The position numbers and the translations under genes were made by a program. From Parascedosporium putredinis (lineage: Eukaryota; Ascomycota; Sordariomycetes; Microascales; Microascaceae): 64,000 nt of DNA. The notes beneath the pieces were generated by a model. The model ran no database searches, was not told the DNA's origin, and worked only from the letters and a program-made list of their open reading frames with translations. The stretch spans positions 3,100,001-3,164,000 of the forward strand of contig CASHTG010000001.1 in assembly GCA_949357655.1 (NCBI GenBank), in the 5' to 3' direction. Shown here one piece after another: positions 59,669 to 64,000 of this stretch (its first letter is position 1; each line of letters opens with the position of its first letter).

Positions 59669-61880
59669 ATGGCGGTCGATTTTGAACCCCCATTCGAGTC
59701 GAGGCCGAGAACCTCGCTCTCCCCATCGACTATGGAATCGCCCGAGAATCCAAAATCGAGAGCCTAGACGTCGATAATGCCTCCGACGTGTTCTACCGCC
59801 TTCTCCGGACCACCTTTAAGCACTGGAATCGATCAGTGAACGCGTGGGATAACTTCAGCGACGTTATGAAGTGGAATAGGCATAGAATGGAGCTCCCGGA
59901 AATCGTAAGTATTGCCGATCCGATCCGGACAGACTTGGAACTCAACCTCGAGAGAACCTGGAGGTCCTTTGACATTGCCTCTGAAGTCCTCCTGCGCACC
60001 CTGTACAACAGGCCTACCACCGAAGAGCTGGCCAACTCTCGAACCGTCCTGAAGCAGCGGCATTATTTTTACAAAATGGCCAACGCCTGGACGCTATGCC
60101 TCGACGTCCTATCTACCGAGTTGGCGGAGAGGCCTCCCCTTTACGGTCCCCTTTCGGACGTACCACCCGGAACACACCTATTGTGGCCCTGGCATACCAT
60201 GGCTCGTCGATACTGCAACCGGAAGCGCCTCATGCAGGAGTTTGGCCTAGAATCCGCAGGCTTTTGGGCGAGCCGCCAAGAGAGTGCTGAGGCCGGTAGC
60301 TGCCGAATAAATAACGAGACTTACAACGAAGAGGACGAAGAGATGCCCGACAGCCCCTCGGGGCAAGACCAGTGGACTGCTCGAAACGTTTACACAGGGT
60401 CCAGCGGCTCGAGCTACAACCTCACCCAGAGACTGCCCAATCTAGCCCTATCGAAGCGAATCCAGTATGTCATTTGTTCCCATCATCCTGATGCCCTCCC
60501 CTCTCCCCTCACAGCAGACATGCGCATCATATACTCCCCTTCTTGTACTAACAGGTTCCTCAAGCCTTGCAGAGCGTGTCGTAGATGATACTACTGAATT
60601 TTCCCACGACTTTCTTTCGAAGCTGCCCTGGAACCAGTTGGAACCCGCGAGGCCAACAAGACTGCCTCCTACCGAAGGTCCCCGGTCTTGGTATGAAACA
60701 TCGTTGGCCAGCTTCCCCACAAGGAAGGACTGCCTTTACCCGGCCAGGACCAGGAGAGCTTCGTGGGCGCTAAGTTGGATCTGGAGGTCCGGGCTGAAGC
60801 TAGGCTGGCCAACAGGAATACATTGGACGAGTCATCCGACGACGACGACGATGATGAGGATGGCGGCAATAACGATGACGATGCAGGACAGGGTCCGCCT
60901 CGTAAGAAGAGGCGCCTATTTCGAGCACCGGCAGATACAGATACCGCAACGAGGTTACGCCTTTGGAATGGGTTCTGGGGTAAACGGTATCGCCCTCTCT
61001 TTCTACAGATTCAACATCTAGAAAGTCTTTGGGAGACGAGCGGTGAGAGGCCCCAAAAGTCCCTCGACAGTAGTAGAAGCAGTTCGAGAACCCCCGGCCG
61101 CGTCGAGGCCTCGGAGATCCAGCGTCAGGCGAAACCGGAGACCAAGAGGGCCAAGGGTAACAGTTACGTCACCTCCCTCTGTAAGCTCAACTCGGCCTCT
61201 TGAGAGCAGCGCTCCTCCGGTGCATCAGCCGAACATCACTCCTCCAGTGCGGCAAAGTGAAGTAATTCAAACTCCTGCGCCCCGGGTTTCCCTGAATCTT
61301 CCTCGACCACGAATGGGGCCGGCGCCCCCTCCACCCCAGAGTGCCGTGTATCCTCCTCGACCGCAGATGGGACCAGTGCGTCCTCCGTCCCAACAACCCA
61401 CTACCCCTCCTCCACCGCAGATGGGACCAGCGCACCCTCCGTCCCAGCATCGCCTTCCTCCTCCTCCACCGCAGGTGGGACCAGCGCACCCTCCGTCCCA
61501 GCATCCCCTTCCTCCCCTCCACCGCAGGTGGGACCAGCGCACCCTTCGTCCCAGCATCCCCTTCCTCCCCTCCACCGCAAATGGGACCAGCGCATCCTCC
61601 GTCCCAACAGCCCCTTCCCCCACCGCAGGTGGGACCAGCGCGCCCTCCGCCCCGACAGACCCCCGCTCTTCCCGCGCCGCAAAGGCCGGTGCCTCGTGCA
61701 TCCCAACGGAATCTAGGTCAATCTGCGACGCAAAGAGGTTCCGCGTTGTCTTCGCCCCCTTTACAGAGTCCTAGCCCACCACAGCGGCCGCGAGCTCAAG
61801 TACGGGATACGGCGTACTGGGAGAGGATGGCACAACTCGAACCAAGATATTCACGCAGAGGGAATTTCTGGACGGTGTAG
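59669..61880 (+). CDS. Fungal protein with proline-rich repeat tail, function unknown
   Basis: Starts MAVDFEPP; after one extra C in the run 59687-59691 it continues IRVEAENLALPIDYGIARES and a conserved-looking helical domain (DVFYRLLRTTFKHWNRSV, WDNFSDVMKWNRHRMELPEI, LNLERTWRSFDIASEVLLR). An intron at 60465-60554 is likely. The second part has FLSKLPWNQLEPARP, an Asp run (DESSDDDDDDEDGG) and a basic cluster (PPRKKRRLFR), a plausible nuclear signal. Residues encoded by about 61310-61662 are seven imperfect copies of a unit like PQMGPAHPPSQ. The C terminus is RDTAYWERMAQLEPRYS. Further one-base breaks lie at 60715-60718, near 61030-61060, and in C-runs inside the repeat (around 61510 and 61565). 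I do not recognise the family. The junction at 60554 leaves an unexplained phase problem, so the model is approximate. Confidence 0.7.
61310..61662 (+). repeat. Imperfect ~60-bp coding minisatellite (MGPxxPPSQ units)
   Basis: Seven units share the core ccgcagatgggaccagcgca, with C-rich spacers of varying length. The array lies in the C-terminal part of the gene at 59669-61880. The spacers are C homopolymers, so the printed copy lengths are unreliable. Confidence 0.85.
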
Positions 61881-62373
61881 AAAGATAAGTCTTGAAGACG
61901 ATGAAAACAATTCTGGCGCGTGTCGAGCCTGGGCTAGTTGGATGCGGCCGATGATCATCACGGATGGTTGGGGGGCTTCGAAGGACTGAAATTGGTATAA
62001 GTGTTTGTAGAGTTGAGTGAGTGACTGAATCAAGATAGATGCCCTTTGGAACGGTGTCCGACCCTATTTTCAGCAATCGGGCGTGACCTGCCATGCAGCA
62101 TTAGCCCTGCTCTGAAAGCTAAGCTGGTAAATATCGTAACTGTAATGTCATTAAGTGTATGAACGCGTGCTATCCTTGAACGCCAAACCCGAAGATGCTA
62201 CTGCTGGTACCAGCACGGATAAAAAGGGGCCCGTCCTCGTCTTGCGCGCGAAAAGATAAAGAAGAAGAAAAACAATCCGGGTCCACCTCGATCCAAAGCG
62301 AAACAGCGCTGCGCGCGTAAACAAAGCGCTCGGTAGGCGCCGAGAGGTAAAAACGATGGGTATCGTACTAATT
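61881..62373. other. Convergent intergenic region
   Basis: Shared 3' space of the proline-rich gene and ppg1. Nothing gene-like seen. Confidence 0.5.
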
Positions 62374-63876
62374 TTACAAGAAGTAATCAGCAACCGGCTT
62401 CTTTGCCGGCATGCCCCTAGAGTCCTGAGGAGCAGCCTGGAAAACTCGGTAACGCCGGGCAGGGCCGCTTCGGGGCTCTGTTTCGCTTTCAGCCATAACC
62501 CCCGAAAGCCACCTGCGCCGCCGTCGCTCCTATTGACGTCGCCATTGCTTCTTTGGAAAACGCCAGTCCCTCCCTCGTCTTCCGTAAGCTCAAGGACGGC
62601 TGCGACATTCCCACATCGGTAGCAGTAGTTGGGGGCCGACCACACGGTAACGATGGATGAGTCAAACATCTCCTTGAAACCTTCCATGACGAGCTGATGC
62701 GCGCGGGCAATTAAAGAGAGATCGTTGCGGTGGTTGAAGACTTTGACAATATCAGCCCCAAATAGAAACCCGGCACCGCGAGGTGACAAGCCCCATCCGT
62801 CAATCTCATCCGGGTCGGACCAAAGGAGATCACACATGGCGCCCTCGTGAGGAACCTCCTGCTTCCTGTCAAGAAGACGGATCTTATCCACCGTATCAAT
62901 GAGAGGGCTCAGGCCTCCATGGACGCACAAAACGGCACCCGCTGGATTTCCCAGTGAACCTCCACTCGATCCAGATGCGCCGGAGCCTGGAGGACCAGTC
63001 TTTCCCGCACCAGCCCCGCCGTTTGCAGCCTTTGCCTGGGGGAGCTGTTGGCCTCCTGAGTCCGGCGAGGAAACCGGCTCATAACACTACCATTTTGATC
63101 GCAGACTTGAATCTCGATGTCTTTGTCCTCCGGCTCAGAGGAGAGGTAGTTCGAAGCACCTAGCACGATTGCGCCAAGTGCAAGATAGTCGAAGATATCG
63201 CAGCAATATCGCCAGACATTCGCGCTTCCATACTTCCTAAGGCATTCGTCGTAAAAGCCATAAACTGTTGTGATCTGTCTGGACTCGTGATTGCCCCGGA
63301 TTAGGTCATCCGGTCGGGGTATCTAACTTTGAGGCAGAGCAGAAGGAGGAAAGACTCGAGTGAGTAAAAGCCGCGATCGACGAAGTCACCTGCCATCCGC
63401 GATATGAAGGTTAGGATCACCGATTCGCTTGTTTCGTTGGGAATGCAGTAGCACAAATGAAGGGCTCAAGGTGCAAAGTCCGCATGCATACCCATAAAAA
63501 GATACTTCGTATCGGGTGGATCGCCGCCGACGCGGAAGAGCTCCATAAGATCGTGGAACTGGCCGTGGATGTCGCCACATATCTAGGGTTATACAATATC
63601 AGCCTACGAATTCGCGCAGGCCATGCGAAAGTTCATCCAACATACCGTCACAGGCGCTGTCACGGTAACGACATTACCCTCTTCGATGAGGAGCTCCCTA
63701 GCCTTGTGGCATATTTCGCGGACTTGGGCTTCGGGGATAGGTCTACAAGCGCGAAGTTGCGCGATGGCTCTAACCCGGTCCGTCAGCGCAATTCTTGAGC
63801 AAAGGCAGGCAAAGACGCCCCGCCGTCATCCCAGAGGCTGATAGGAAGGGGGCACGTACTTATCAAGGTCGCTCAT
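62374..63876 (-). CDS. ppg1: PP2A-like Ser/Thr phosphatase Ppg1
   Basis: Metal-dependent protein phosphatase of the PP2A branch; in fungi Ppg1 affects glycogen, wall integrity and virulence traits. Exons 63860-63876 (17 nt), 63646-63769, 63492-63582 and 62374-63389. It reads MSDLDKAIAQLRACRPIPE, the PP2A-type N terminus, then ICGDIHGQFHDLMELF, MGDFVDRGFYSLESFLLLL, LIRGNHESRQITTVYGFYDE, VLCVHGGLSPLIDTVDKIR, PHEGAMCDLLWSDPDEIDGW, FNHRNDLSLIARAHQLVMEG and SAPNYCYRCGN. All metal and catalytic residues of GDxHG, GDxVDRG and GNHE are present. A Gly/Ser-rich insert of about 65 residues separates VLGASN from VLCVHGG. The tail ends KPVADYFL; this PP2A-type end could be carboxyl-methylated. Three one-base breaks: 63304-63305, G-run 63038-63042 and C-run 62499-62503. 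Confidence 0.94.
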
Positions 63877-64000
63877 GGCCGCCGATGCTTCTATTGTTGT
63901 CCTCGGCCAGGGGCAACGATGGTGGTGGATAAGATATATGTCGCGTGGTGATGCGCAGGCTTATGGAAGCAAGAGAGGAGACGGCGTTCGCAGAATCGCA
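63877..64000. other. Right flank, ppg1 5' region
   Basis: Only 124 bases, presumably the leader and promoter of ppg1. Nothing else seen. Confidence 0.5.

Noticed and set aside
1669..63876. Repeat-induced point mutation or true pseudogenisation as the cause of broken frames
   Set aside because: RIP makes C-to-T changes and stop codons. Here the breaks are single-base losses in runs, flanked by fully conserved protein.

Overview
The window is nuclear DNA of a filamentous ascomycete (Pezizomycotina, probably Sordariomycetes). The protein families are those of moulds, the introns are short (about 50-250 nt) with GT...AG ends and some CTAAC branch sites, and genes sit singly on both strands. There is no operon, CRISPR array or intact transposon, and I saw no convincing tRNA or rRNA.

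Layout from left to right: a conserved fungal protein (1669-2886 +); an unrecognised gene (3390-4278 -) lying head to head with the scavenger decapping enzyme DcpS (4315-5461 +); a GILT-family thiol-reductase-like protein (5430-6641 -) that overlaps the DcpS tail; an atypical hexokinase (9176-11180 +); the splicing factor Cef1/Cdc5 (11789-14249 -); an MFS transporter (15912-18007 +); an Fhit-type HIT hydrolase (19110-19867 +); a 64-residue one-span membrane protein (21254-21576 +); the vacuolar TRP channel Yvc1 (22215-26136 -); a 4.1-kb gene-free stretch; the multifunctional CPSase/ATCase of pyrimidine synthesis (30239-37284 +); pyridoxamine-phosphate oxidase (39037-40122 +); a secreted M28 leucine aminopeptidase (40653-42072 -); the mitochondrial AAA+ protein Afg1 (43311-45393 -); a GPI-anchored cupredoxin-like protein (47274-48138 -); a 9.3-kb stretch with no supportable gene; a bZIP transcription factor (57477-58405 +); a proline-rich-tailed fungal protein (59669-61880 +); and the PP2A-like phosphatase Ppg1 (62374-63876 -). 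These are mostly housekeeping genes that do not form one pathway.

The strongest pattern is technical. About forty single-base frame breaks interrupt almost every recognisable gene, including ones expected to be essential (Cef1, the pyrimidine enzyme). Nearly all fall in a short homopolymer (C, G, A or T) and are repaired, in reading terms, by one more base of the same kind. This looks like uncorrected homopolymer shortening in the assembly, not gene decay or RIP. Gene models are therefore given as full spans with the breaks named. I found no convincing new biological system. The items most worth a second look are the small membrane protein ending in RSGGGI, the 18-nt micro-exon of the hexokinase and that enzyme's altered C-lobe, the unrecognised divergent gene beside DcpS, and the minisatellite in the last intron of the pyrimidine gene.
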